NCBI GenBank assembly: GCA_021741205.1
Contig: JAIOYI010000010.1
Coordinates: 1-64,000, forward strand
Length of the DNA stretch: 64,000 nucleotides
Source: Emcibacter sp.
GTDB taxonomy: Bacteria; Pseudomonadota; Alphaproteobacteria; Sphingomonadales; Emcibacteraceae
Direction: 5' to 3'
A program made the translations under genes and the position numbers. Below, piece by piece: positions 50,100-59,179 of the stretch; within the stretch, counting starts at the first letter, position 1; the number at the start of each line of letters is the position of its first letter. A model generated the notes under the pieces. That model ran no database searches. It saw nothing but the letters and a program-made list of their open reading frames with translations, and was not told where the DNA came from.

Positions 50100-52084
50100 G
50101 AAAAATTGAAAAAATTGGTGTTATAGGTGCAGGAACAATGGGTTCTGCTATTGCTCAACATTTTTTGATGAAGGACTTAAAGGTCACGTTATTGGACCAG
50201 AATGAAAAATCTACGGAACAGGGACGACTGATTATTTCAGAATCCCTGACCGAGGCCGTAAAAAGGCACATCATCAGTGAAGATAAATTTCAGAAAACCA
50301 TGTCAAATCTGACCACGACCACCGATCAATCCGCCTTAAAAGATGCAGACCTTATTGTTGAAGCCATTTTTGAAGATTTAAAAGTGAAACAGGATCTTTT
50401 TAAAGCTCTTGAAAATGTCATTCGTCCAGACTGTATTCTGGCCTCAAACACCTCGTCTTTTTTAATTTCAGATATCGCAAAAGGCACCCGTCATCCAGAA
50501 AGAATTGTGGGTGTGCATTATTTTTACCATGCGGCAAAAAATAAACTTGTTGAAATCATTCCAAGCCACAAATCCGATAAAAAACTTATTGATGAATTAT
50601 TCAATTTTTATGCCTATTACGGCAAAACTCCCATTATTGTTAAAGATGCCCCAGGTTTTGCCATTAATCGCTTTTTCGTACCTTGGCTTAATGAAGGATC
50701 CCGCCTGCTCGAAGAAGGATACGGCAGTATTAAATTCATTGATGAGGTGGCGCGTAAAGTTTTTGGCATCGGCATGGGACCTTTTGCCCTAATGAATGCA
50801 ACAGGCGTTCCCATCGCCATGCATGCAGCGGACGGCCTTGCAAGTAAACTTGGTAATTTTTATAAACCGTCAAAAATTCTATGCAATCAAGTGGCATCTG
50901 GCAATCTTTGGGATGTGAGCGATACCCAAATTCTTAACGGCGGCGAAGATAACGAAGACGTGGTCACATCCCGCCTGATTGGCGCATCATTGGGCATTGC
51001 CGCACAGATGGTCAGCGAAGGCGTGGTTGATGCAACTTCCAATGATCTTGGTACTCGTGCGGGTCTGCGTTGGCCAATGGGTCCTTTTGAATTGATGAAT
51101 AAAATTGGCGTCCCAAAAGTTGGAGAAATGGTCAAAGACCTTTTTTCCCATTGGCACATGCCCATGCCTGATTTCGCCTTTAAGAGTAACAAACCCGTTT
51201 CGTTGGAATGGGTCGAGACAAAAACAAAGGGCGAGACGGGTTTTGTCCTATTTAATCTGCCCGACCGTATGAATGCATTGGGTGAAACAGTGGTGGACCA
51301 GCTGGATAAATCTTTTACCAAACTGGATCAAGACCCTGCCATAAAACGCATCTTTATTTTAGGCCATGGCAAGGCTTTTGTGGCAGGTGCTGATATAAAA
51401 TTCTTTCTTGATGGTTTGGCAGCCAATGATGTCAATCGCATTCAAAAATTTACCGAATTTGGCCAAGAGGTTTTAAACAAAATAGCCGCAAGCACAAAAA
51501 CAACCTGTGCCTATCTTGATGGTCTGACCTTAGGAGGTGGTTTAGAACTCGCCCTTGCCTGTGACTATCGCATTGGCACAAAAAACACCACCATCGCCTT
51601 TCCTGAAACGGGCATTGGAATATTTCCAGGTCTTGGTGGCACTCAACGCTCAAGCCGACTGATTGGAACGGGACTTGCTAAATATTTAGTGGCCACAGGA
51701 CAGTTTTTAAACAGCGAAAAGGCTTATGAATATGGCATAATAGATAAAATCATTGATCCTCTCTATGACTTTTATGACTTAGACAAACTAAGCCTTGATA
51801 ACAGACAATGTGGTAAGGTGGATCAGGCAGACATAGGAAGTCTTTTTAATGATTTTGACGGCAATTTTAAGACGGATCACCCTTATGCCAACATATTGTC
51901 CCGCAAGGCACCCATTGCCCTAAAACTTGCCATGAAGATTATGGATGAGGGGGCAAAGCTTCCGCTTCAGGATGGGCTTAAACTGGAACTTGCAAACCTA
52001 AAACATATCTTTGCCACACAGGATGCCGCCCTTGGACTTAATAGCGTCGTAAAAGGCTTCAAGCCAAAATTCACAGGAGCATAA
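50096..52084 (+). CDS. 3-hydroxyacyl-CoA dehydrogenase / enoyl-CoA hydratase fusion
   Basis: This 662-residue bifunctional protein has the order HAD first, ECH last, reversed from FadB. The N-terminal NAD-binding part (about 5-190) contains GVIGAGTMGSAIAQ. HAD C-terminal domains follow (about 190-365). An enoyl-CoA hydratase domain occupies about 375-620, with the oxyanion loop AFVAGADIKF and two active-site glutamates in GGGLELALACDY and FPETGIGIFPG, followed by GLGGTQ. The same architecture is known from archaeal crotonyl-CoA hydratase/3-hydroxybutyryl-CoA dehydrogenases. It should run two steps of beta-oxidation of the dicarboxyl-CoA from ring opening. No separate Oah-like ring hydrolase gene is seen beside it. 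Confidence 0.9.
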   Translation: MRKIEKIGVIGAGTMGSAIAQHFLMKDLKVTLLDQNEKSTEQGRLIISESLTEAVKRHIISEDKFQKTMSNLTTTTDQSALKDADLIVEAIFEDLKVKQDLFKALENVIRPDCILASNTSSFLISDIAKGTRHPERIVGVHYFYHAAKNKLVEIIPSHKSDKKLIDELFNFYAYYGKTPIIVKDAPGFAINRFFVPWLNEGSRLLEEGYGSIKFIDEVARKVFGIGMGPFALMNATGVPIAMHAADGLASKLGNFYKPSKILCNQVASGNLWDVSDTQILNGGEDNEDVVTSRLIGASLGIAAQMVSEGVVDATSNDLGTRAGLRWPMGPFELMNKIGVPKVGEMVKDLFSHWHMPMPDFAFKSNKPVSLEWVETKTKGETGFVLFNLPDRMNALGETVVDQLDKSFTKLDQDPAIKRIFILGHGKAFVAGADIKFFLDGLAANDVNRIQKFTEFGQEVLNKIAASTKTTCAYLDGLTLGGGLELALACDYRIGTKNTTIAFPETGIGIFPGLGGTQRSSRLIGTGLAKYLVATGQFLNSEKAYEYGIIDKIIDPLYDFYDLDKLSLDNRQCGKVDQADIGSLFNDFDGNFKTDHPYANILSRKAPIALKLAMKIMDEGAKLPLQDGLKLELANLKHIFATQDAALGLNSVVKGFKPKFTGA

Positions 52085-52087
52085 AGC

Positions 52088-53353
52088 ATGAGCGTATCAG
52101 TAACAGGATATCATTCCAAAGACAAAGGCATCGGTGTTTTATTTGATGATATATACATCATTGAGGGTAAACGCACGGCCTTTGGTAAATTCATGGGCAG
52201 CCTGTCCACGGTCTCTCCCACTGATCTTGGTATTCATACCTCTCGTGCCGCCCTGACAGCGAGCGGTATTGATGGTGGTGAGGTGGATCAGGTCATTGCA
52301 GCCAACATCGGTCAAGCGGCCTCGGACTGTTTCTTTCTGCCCCGCCATATTGCCCTTTATGCGGGCACAGCTATCACAGCGCCTGCCCTTCTTGTGCAAC
52401 GCATTTGTGGTTCGGGTGTCGAAGTTTTGGGTCAAGCGGCGGAACAAATTGCCCTAGGCAAGGCCAATGTGGTGCTTGGCTGCGGCACGGATACCATGAG
52501 CCGATATCCTCTCGTCTCCTATTCCGCTCGTCAGGGATTTCCCCTTGGTCGACCAGATTATACCGATCTTTTGTGGGAAGCTTTAAATGATACGGCTGCC
52601 GTTCCCATGGGCCGCACCGCCGATAACCTTGCCATAAAATATAATTTAAGCCGTGAAGAGGTGGACGCTTATGCCTTTCGCAGTCAGAACCGCTATGCCG
52701 CCGCAATGAAGGCTGGTTTCTTTGACAGTGAAATAACAGCAGTTCCAGCACAAGGCCAATTTGAAGCGGAAAACCTCATTCCTCGCAAATTCAAATGCAA
52801 AAATAAGGCGGGGTTATCCCATGATGAACACCCCCGTCAGACAACCCTTGAACAGCTTTCGTCCCTAAAACCCGTTTTCAGCAAGGACGGGCCCACAACG
52901 GCGGGTAATGCGTCGGGCATCGTTGACGGAGCCGCATCAGCCATTGTGGCATCGGGGGACTATGTCAGGGCGCATGGTCTAAAACCCATCGGAAAAATTC
53001 GGGGTTATTCTTCGGCGGGGGTGGACGCCCATATTATGGGGATTGGCCCCGTCCCTGCCATTGAAAGTATTTTAGCAGCTCTTAAAATGAAAGTTTCGGA
53101 CATTGACCGCTATGAAATAAACGAGGCCTTCTCGGCACAAGTTCTTGCCTGTGCCCGTGCCCTGAAACTTGATGAAAATACTTTAAACGTCAATGGGGGA
53201 GCCGTAGCACTCGGTCATCCTTTGGGGGTGACGGGAATAAGACTTGCCCTCACGGTTCTACGCACCCTTCATCGGGATAATAAAGAATTTGGTGTTGCTT
53301 CGGCCTGTATTGGTGGCGGTCAAGGAATCGCGATGGTGGTGGAAAGATGTTAA
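52088..53353 (+). CDS. thiolase (acyl-CoA acetyltransferase)
   Basis: The 421-residue thiolase cleaves 3-oxoacyl-CoA with CoA, the final step of the beta-oxidation branch. Catalytic nucleophile C107 is in QRICGSGVEVLG; the later catalytic stretches are the histidine in GGAVALGHPLGVTG and the second cysteine in SACIGGGQG near the C-terminus. The N-terminal 20 residues precede the usual thiolase start and are somewhat longer than average. It overlaps the SDR gene by 7 bp and follows the fusion gene by 3 bp, supporting one operon. Specificity for a glutaryl- or pimelyl-type chain is plausible but not shown. Confidence 0.9.
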   Translation: MSVSVTGYHSKDKGIGVLFDDIYIIEGKRTAFGKFMGSLSTVSPTDLGIHTSRAALTASGIDGGEVDQVIAANIGQAASDCFFLPRHIALYAGTAITAPALLVQRICGSGVEVLGQAAEQIALGKANVVLGCGTDTMSRYPLVSYSARQGFPLGRPDYTDLLWEALNDTAAVPMGRTADNLAIKYNLSREEVDAYAFRSQNRYAAAMKAGFFDSEITAVPAQGQFEAENLIPRKFKCKNKAGLSHDEHPRQTTLEQLSSLKPVFSKDGPTTAGNASGIVDGAASAIVASGDYVRAHGLKPIGKIRGYSSAGVDAHIMGIGPVPAIESILAALKMKVSDIDRYEINEAFSAQVLACARALKLDENTLNVNGGAVALGHPLGVTGIRLALTVLRTLHRDNKEFGVASACIGGGQGIAMVVERC

Positions 53354-54105
53354 AACGTGTTCAAGATAAAGTCGCAATCGTTACAGGCGCCGGACAGGGA
53401 ATTGGTGCTGCCATTGCACGGCGCCTTGCCCATGAAGGCGCAAAAATTGTTCTTGTGGATATCAAATCCGAATTCCTCTCCGATATTGTACAGGAACTCA
53501 CCCAATTAGGCGCCGAAACATTATCCATTGCGGCCGATATCTCAAAAAAGACCCAAGTGGTTGATATGGTGGCAAAAGCCAAGGATCATTTCGGCACTAT
53601 TGATATTCTGGTCAATAATGCGGGCATCATTCGGGACGGCTATCTTGCCAAAATGAGCGAAGATGACTGGGACAAGGTCATGGACGTGAATTTAAAAGGC
53701 CCCTTTCTTTGTTGTCAAGCCGTTTTTGACACCATGAAGTCACAAAATAGCGGCAAAATTGTTAATATTGTTTCACGCTCATGGCTTGGCAATATTGGTC
53801 AAGCCAACTATTCCGCTAGCAAAGGCGGTCTTGTGAGCCTTACCCGCACACTTGCCCTTGAACTTGCCCGCTTTCAAATCAATGTCAATGCGGTGGCACC
53901 GGGCCTTATTGAAACCCCCATGACCCGCAGCATGCCAGAAGAAGCAAGATCCAGACTTCTTCGCATGCAGCCAACGGGTAAAATGGGATCTGTTGATGAT
54001 ATCGCCTCCGCCGTCTGCTTTTTATCCTCAAATGATGCGGCCTTTATTAATGGACAAATACTTCATGTGGACGGCGGGAAAAGTTGTGGCCTTTTATCGC
54101 TTTAG
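53347..54105 (+). CDS. FabG-like short-chain dehydrogenase
   Basis: The 252-residue SDR has the NAD(P)-binding TGAGQGIGAAIARRL (about 14-28), the NNAG strand (NNAGIIRDG), the catalytic YSASKGG tyrosine/lysine and the IETPMT end. It is annotated as 3-oxoacyl-ACP reductase-like, but in this operon it more probably oxidises a 3-hydroxyacyl-CoA (a pathway intermediate) or reduces a ring ketone. It starts inside the thiolase gene and is followed by hcrC after 11 bp with AGGAG, which is the only ribosome-binding gap in the later part of the operon. Confidence 0.85.
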   Translation: MLKRVQDKVAIVTGAGQGIGAAIARRLAHEGAKIVLVDIKSEFLSDIVQELTQLGAETLSIAADISKKTQVVDMVAKAKDHFGTIDILVNNAGIIRDGYLAKMSEDDWDKVMDVNLKGPFLCCQAVFDTMKSQNSGKIVNIVSRSWLGNIGQANYSASKGGLVSLTRTLALELARFQINVNAVAPGLIETPMTRSMPEEARSRLLRMQPTGKMGSVDDIASAVCFLSSNDAAFINGQILHVDGGKSCGLLSL

Positions 54106-54116
54106 GTGAGGAGAAA

Positions 54117-54599
54117 ATGATGAATTTAACAACAGTTAGCGTGAATGGACTAGATTATACCAAGGCCGTATCGCCGTCTATGACCCTGCTCGAATTTTTA
54201 CGAGAAGAATTAGGTCTTACAGGCACAAAAAACGGATGTGATAGCGGTGAATGCGGCTGTTGCAGTGTAATGGTTGACGGTAAACCCATGTTATCCTGCC
54301 TTATGCTCGTCCTTGAGGCCGAAGGCCACAAGATCACCACCATCGAAGGCATTGCTCAGGGTAATGACCTCCACCCCGTGCAAGAGGCTATGGTGGAATA
54401 TGGCGCCATCCAATGTGGATATTGTACGCCTGCCATGGTGATAAACGGGGTTCATCTTTTAGAAAATAACAAAAACCCAAGCAATGAGGAGATAAAAGAA
54501 TGCATTTCCGCTACCGTCTGTCGCTGCACGGGCTATAACAGCATTGAACGTGCCATCCATAGTGCGGCCGCCAAAATGAAAGGCGGATGTCATGGTTGA
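54117..54599 (+). CDS. hcrC: 4-hydroxybenzoyl-CoA reductase subunit gamma (2Fe-2S)
   Basis: Starts at ATG 54117 after GAGGAG; the longer frame has no support. The 160-residue protein has the molybdenum-hydroxylase small-subunit layout. The plant-type ferredoxin cluster has C41, C46, C49 and C61 (NGCDSGECGCCSV ... LSC), and the helical cluster has CGYCTPAM and CRCTGYNSI. It would pass electrons to the molybdopterin subunit. HcrC identity rests on the neighbouring HcrA and HcrB, because this subunit alone cannot be told from other xanthine-oxidase-family proteins. It overlaps hcrA by 8 bp. Confidence 0.85.
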   Translation: MMNLTTVSVNGLDYTKAVSPSMTLLEFLREELGLTGTKNGCDSGECGCCSVMVDGKPMLSCLMLVLEAEGHKITTIEGIAQGNDLHPVQEAMVEYGAIQCGYCTPAMVINGVHLLENNKNPSNEEIKECISATVCRCTGYNSIERAIHSAAAKMKGGCHG

Positions 54600-57018
54600 T
54601 CTAACAAAAGGCTATCCCGATAAAGGCTATAAAATTATTGGAAAACCCGTACCGCTGATCGATTCACGGGCAAAGGTTATGGGGCAAGCCCTCTATACGG
54701 ACGATATTCGGCTTCATAACCCCTTAACCATTAAAATTTTACGCTCCCCTTATCCCAGCGCCAATATTCTATCCCTAGATACAAAGGACGCCCTTGCCCT
54801 GAAAGGCGTTAAGGGTATCCTCACGGGGGCTGACTTTAAAAATACCTTTGGTGTTCTGACCATCAGTAAAGATGAACCCGCCATCGCTCGTGACGTCGTA
54901 CGCTATGAGGGGGAACCCATTGCTGCGGTCGCTGCAGAAACAGAAACCATCGCAGAGGCTGCCCTAAAGCTCATCAAAGTGAATTATGAAATAACAGAAG
55001 CCGTTCTTGACAGCAAAACCGCACTAAAACCCACAGATCGCCCTTTGCACCCTGAACTTAACAAAGAAAATAATCTCCATAAAAAAGTGTTGCAGGAATT
55101 TGGTGACATGGAACAGGGATTTTCTGAAGCAGATGTTGTTATTGAAAAACGTTTCCGCTTTGCTTCCATCAATCATGGCTTCACCGAACCCCATGCCACC
55201 CAAGTGGAAATTGATAACAAGGGTAATATTACCGTCTATTCCGCAACGCAGGTGCCTCATTATCTTCATATGGCAATGGCTGAGGTGCTTGAAATACCAG
55301 AACATAATATCCGCATTGTAAAACCGCATCTGGGCGGCGGCTTTGGTGGAAAAAGTGACCCCTTTCCCCATGAAATGATTGCCGCAAAATTCGCCCTTGA
55401 TCTGGGTCGGAATGTGAAAATTAAATTCACCCGTGAAGAGGTCTTTTTTAGCCATCACGGGCGGCATCAAACGGACCTGACCATGAAATTGGGCTTTAGC
55501 AAAGAGAAGGGCATTACTGCCTTAGGCCTTGATACGCTCATTGATGGCGGGGCTTACGGTAGTTTCGGCATTGTGACCACCTATTATAATGGGGTATTAT
55601 TGCAAGGCCCCTATAAAATACCCAATTTCCGTTTTCATGTGAACCGCATGTATACCAATAAACCCATGTGTGGCGCCATGCGGGGACATGGGGGTGTCAA
55701 CCCCCGCTTTGCCAGTGAAGTACTTCTTGATATGGCCTGTGCGGAGATAGGACTTGATCCCGCCGAAACCCGTCTTAAGATGATCCATAAGGAAAATACC
55801 CTCACCACCAATGAATTTCGCATAACTTCTGTTGGCCTGCAAAATGGCTTAAAAGAGGCCATGCGCCGTACAAAATGGCATGAAAAATACGGCAAACTTC
55901 CCTTTGGCAAGGGCATTGGCGTGGCATGTGGTTTCTTTATTTCAGGGAGCGCCCTACCCATTCACTGGAACAAGCTTCCTTCCTCAACGGTACGGATGAC
56001 CATTGACCATGACGGCGGTGTTACGGTTTATTCTGGTGCCACCGATATTGGTCAGGGCAGTGATACCATGCTTGCCCAAATGGCCGCCGAAGTCTTGGGC
56101 CAGTCGTTGGGCAACATAAAAGTCATCAGTGCAGATACCCGTATAACACCTGTTGATCTGGGTAGTTATAGCTCTCGGGTCACCTTTATGGCGGGAAATG
56201 CGAGCCGAAATGCGGCCATTCGCATGCGTAAAATTTTGGTCGAGGCGGCTTGTGCGCTGCTTGACATTGATCCGCCAAAATATGAAAAGCCCGAAAAATC
56301 CAAAGACTTCTTCCGACAAGGCGGCTTAAAACCCGACTTTGAACAGGGATTTTTAGGGCCAAATCCTGACTATTCGGACGGCTTTATTTTTGAGGATGGC
56401 CTTATCCGAAGTGAAAACCATAACCAAAGTGTGACCTTCCTTGAGGCGGTGGAAAAGGCACTTGAATTTGAAGGCATTCTTCAAACCAGCGGCACCTACC
56501 GTGCGCCAAAACTTGGCGGAAAATTCAAAGGTGCGGGGGCCGGTCTTAGCCCAAGCTATAGCTTCACCGCCTTTATCGTTGAAGTGACCGTTGATTCTGA
56601 AACTGGATTTATTAAAGTTGACAAGGCCACCTGCGCTCATGACTGTGGATTTCCCCTTAACCCGCTTGCGGTTAATGGCCAAATCGAGGGCTGCATCCAC
56701 ATGGGACTTGGGCAGGCGCTCATGGAAGAAATGGTTTATGATAATGGAGCGACCCAAAATCCGTCTTTTCTCGATTATAAAATTCCGTCCGCCTTTGAAC
56801 AGCCCGTTGTTGATATTGTCCCAACCTTTAGTGATGACAGCGAAGGCCCCTTTGGTGCAAAGGAGGCGGGAGAAGGCATATTGGCTCCCATAATTCCCGC
56901 CATTGCCAATGCGGTTTATGATGCAGTTGGTATTCGCCTGACCCAACTTCCCATGCGGCCTGATCGGGTGATTTTTGCTCTGGAAAAAGCGAAAAAGGAC
57001 AAAGGAGCCACGTCATGA
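54592..57018 (+). CDS. hcrA: 4-hydroxybenzoyl-CoA reductase subunit alpha (molybdopterin)
   Basis: The 808-residue catalytic subunit binds the molybdopterin cofactor and dehydroxylates 4-hydroxybenzoyl-CoA to benzoyl-CoA. It contains the xanthine-oxidase-family stretches GGGFGGKSDPFPHEM (about 246-260), DGGAYGSFGIVT (about 321-332) and a C-terminal GAKEAGEG (about 765) that supplies the catalytic glutamate. The Thauera enzyme is 769 residues, so length is similar. Substrate assignment depends on the matching HcrB. It overlaps hcrC and hcrB, so translation is coupled. MoaB (27555) is a possible cofactor-supply gene. Confidence 0.87.
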   Translation: MVDLTKGYPDKGYKIIGKPVPLIDSRAKVMGQALYTDDIRLHNPLTIKILRSPYPSANILSLDTKDALALKGVKGILTGADFKNTFGVLTISKDEPAIARDVVRYEGEPIAAVAAETETIAEAALKLIKVNYEITEAVLDSKTALKPTDRPLHPELNKENNLHKKVLQEFGDMEQGFSEADVVIEKRFRFASINHGFTEPHATQVEIDNKGNITVYSATQVPHYLHMAMAEVLEIPEHNIRIVKPHLGGGFGGKSDPFPHEMIAAKFALDLGRNVKIKFTREEVFFSHHGRHQTDLTMKLGFSKEKGITALGLDTLIDGGAYGSFGIVTTYYNGVLLQGPYKIPNFRFHVNRMYTNKPMCGAMRGHGGVNPRFASEVLLDMACAEIGLDPAETRLKMIHKENTLTTNEFRITSVGLQNGLKEAMRRTKWHEKYGKLPFGKGIGVACGFFISGSALPIHWNKLPSSTVRMTIDHDGGVTVYSGATDIGQGSDTMLAQMAAEVLGQSLGNIKVISADTRITPVDLGSYSSRVTFMAGNASRNAAIRMRKILVEAACALLDIDPPKYEKPEKSKDFFRQGGLKPDFEQGFLGPNPDYSDGFIFEDGLIRSENHNQSVTFLEAVEKALEFEGILQTSGTYRAPKLGGKFKGAGAGLSPSYSFTAFIVEVTVDSETGFIKVDKATCAHDCGFPLNPLAVNGQIEGCIHMGLGQALMEEMVYDNGATQNPSFLDYKIPSAFEQPVVDIVPTFSDDSEGPFGAKEAGEGILAPIIPAIANAVYDAVGIRLTQLPMRPDRVIFALEKAKKDKGATS

Positions 57019-58004
57019 GCACCCTACTTGAAAGTTTCAATTATGTCCGTCCCACAAATCTTGACCAATTAAATCTTCTGGTCATGGATTATATCACGAA
57101 AGGATATGACTTTACCTTTTCTGCGGGCGGGACAGATATTATTCCGCGACTTAAAAAACAAATCTTTAATCCTGAAAATCTGATTAGTCTGAGTGGTATA
57201 AGTGATCTTAAGGGAATTGAAAAAAAGGGCGAAATTATTATAATTGGTGCCTTAACCACCCTTGATGATCTCGCGAACCATGATCTTATCAAGAAATATT
57301 TTCCCACCCTTGCGCATGCTGCCCATAAGGTTGCAAGCCCCCAAATCAGAAATCGGGCAACCCTTGGCGGCAATATCATGGTCGATAATCGCTGTAGCTA
57401 TATCAATCAAAGTAGCCTCAACCGTGACTGCCACGCCCCTTGTTTTAAAGCGGACGGCGATATTTGCCACATTGTGAAGCGCGCCAAACGGGGTGATGAG
57501 GTTTTGTGTCAGGCCCGTTTCGTGTCCGATACGGCGCCTGTTTTGTTACTGCTTGAGGCCAATATCACAATTATGGGTCAAGGGGGTTTACGGAAAATAA
57601 AACTCAATGATCTCTATCTCAATGATGGCATTGACAACAGAAGCCTTAGGAAAGATGAACTCATCACAAAGATTGAGGTCAAAATTCCTGAAAATGAGTC
57701 CCTTCATTATGAGAAACTTGCCATCCGTAATGCCCTTGATTTTCCCTCCCTTGGTGTTGCGGTATGTTTGAGCGAGCAAAATTTAAGCGTGGCCTTAACA
57801 GGACTGAACCCAAGGCCTGGACTTTTTAAGGCAAAAATCAAGAATTATAATAACTTTGATGAGATGGTATCCGATATCTGTGATCAGGCCTTGGCCTTTG
57901 CTGTGACCTATAATCAGGATTTCTTTCCCAGAGCCTACCGAAAAAGCATGATACCCGTCTTTATCAAACGTGGTATAAGTAATATCTTGAAGGAAAAAAA
58001 ATGA
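57015..58004 (+). CDS. hcrB: 4-hydroxybenzoyl-CoA reductase subunit beta with 4Fe-4S insert
   Basis: This 329-residue FAD subunit begins with the FAD-binding fold (FSAGGTDIIPRLKKQ; ATLGGNIM). After ATLGGNIMVDNRC comes a cysteine insert that in Thauera HcrB holds an extra [4Fe-4S] cluster unique to 4-hydroxybenzoyl-CoA reductase. The first three ligand spacings match: C-x15-C-x7-C. The fourth cysteine (EVLCQARFVSD) sits 13 residues later instead of 8, so the loop is about five residues longer. The rest (DTAPVLLLLEA, GGLRKIKLND) fits the family. This insert is the best evidence that the complex is Hcr rather than another molybdenum hydroxylase. Confidence 0.88.
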   Translation: MSTLLESFNYVRPTNLDQLNLLVMDYITKGYDFTFSAGGTDIIPRLKKQIFNPENLISLSGISDLKGIEKKGEIIIIGALTTLDDLANHDLIKKYFPTLAHAAHKVASPQIRNRATLGGNIMVDNRCSYINQSSLNRDCHAPCFKADGDICHIVKRAKRGDEVLCQARFVSDTAPVLLLLEANITIMGQGGLRKIKLNDLYLNDGIDNRSLRKDELITKIEVKIPENESLHYEKLAIRNALDFPSLGVAVCLSEQNLSVALTGLNPRPGLFKAKIKNYNNFDEMVSDICDQALAFAVTYNQDFFPRAYRKSMIPVFIKRGISNILKEKK

Positions 58005-59179
58005 CCGATGTGATGAAAGACTATTTCCTTGATTTGGACAAGGCCGCCCGTGACCCAAAGCGAAAAGTAGCATGGTGTACCTCCGTTGGTCCCGCTGAAA
58101 TTTTGCGGGCTATGGGGTTTGAGGTCTTTTTTCCAGAGAACCACGGCGCAATGCTTGGGGCAACAAGAGTTTGCATGGATACAATTCCCGTGGCCAACGC
58201 CAACGGCTATTCTCCAGAGATTTGCAGTTACCTGACCTCTGATGTGGGGGCTTATATGAAGGGGATCACCCCGCTCACCAAGGCTTATGGCATAGAAAGC
58301 GTTCCTCATCCCGACGTTTTGGTTTATAACACCAATCAGTGCAAAGATGTGATGCATTGGTTTGAATATTATGCCAAGGAATTTAACACGCCCATTTTTG
58401 GTATTCATCCCCCAACCAATTTACCCAGCATAAAACAAGAATATATAGATGATGTGGCACAACAATTTAAGGATCTTATTGCTTTTCTGGAACCCATTAT
58501 GGGCCATGCCATGGATCCTGAAAAATTAAAAGAAACCGTTGCGCTGTCTCTGGAAGCAACCAATCTTTGGTCTGATGTCCTCAATATGGCTCAAACAACC
58601 CCAAGCCCTCTGACCTTTTTTGATGGTACTATTTATATGGGCCCCATTGTGGTCTTGCGTGGCACTCAAATTGCCGTGGATTATTACAAAAATTTATTGG
58701 CTGAATTACAAGAAAAGGTCGCCAACAACCATGCCGCCGTTATGGGGGAACATAAACGCATCTATTGGGACGGCATGCCCGTTTGGGGACGGCTGCGCAA
58801 TCTATCCAATATTTTTAAGGAAAATAACGCCTGTGTTGTTGCATCGACCTATTGCAATAGTTGGGTTTTTTCGGACTTTGACCCCAATGATCCTTTGCCC
58901 AGCATGGCGCTGGCCTATATTAAGATATTTATCAACCGCAATGACCAATTCAAGGAAGCCTATATTGAAAAAATGGTCAAGGATTTCAACGTGGACGGTG
59001 TTGTCTTTATGGCCGCACGAACCTGTCCCAACAACAGTAACGCCTATTATAACTTACCCCGCAGACTAAAGGATAAAAATATCCCAACCATCATTATTGA
59101 TGGTGATCTTTGTGATTTACGCTGTTATTCCGATGAACAGTCCGCAACCCTCATCGAAGCCTTTTTGGAGACGATTTAA
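58001..59179 (+). CDS. BcrB/HgdB-family subunit of an ATP-dependent benzoyl-CoA-reductase-like enzyme
   Basis: The 392-residue protein is in the 2-hydroxyacyl-CoA dehydratase / benzoyl-CoA reductase family. Its C-terminal half aligns by eye with Thauera BcrB (FDGTIYMGPIVVLRGTQIAV; DPNDPLPSMALAYI). It has nine cysteines: C26 (VAWCTSVGPAEI), C58, C75 (EICSYLTS), C114 (NTNQCKDV), C278, C285, C342 (RTCPNN), C371 and C375. C75, C114 and C342 are good candidates for the cluster, while C26 resembles the N-terminal cysteine of YjiM and double-cubane proteins, absent in BcrB. It is translationally coupled to hcrB and to the ATPase gene. No BcrC partner is present. Confidence 0.85.
   Translation: MTDVMKDYFLDLDKAARDPKRKVAWCTSVGPAEILRAMGFEVFFPENHGAMLGATRVCMDTIPVANANGYSPEICSYLTSDVGAYMKGITPLTKAYGIESVPHPDVLVYNTNQCKDVMHWFEYYAKEFNTPIFGIHPPTNLPSIKQEYIDDVAQQFKDLIAFLEPIMGHAMDPEKLKETVALSLEATNLWSDVLNMAQTTPSPLTFFDGTIYMGPIVVLRGTQIAVDYYKNLLAELQEKVANNHAAVMGEHKRIYWDGMPVWGRLRNLSNIFKENNACVVASTYCNSWVFSDFDPNDPLPSMALAYIKIFINRNDQFKEAYIEKMVKDFNVDGVVFMAARTCPNNSNAYYNLPRRLKDKNIPTIIIDGDLCDLRCYSDEQSATLIEAFLETI

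Noticed and set aside
54984..56946. Several open frames of 100-200 residues antisense to hcrA (for example 56353-56946)
   Set aside because: They are shadows of the long hcrA gene, with no recognisable domain or start signal.
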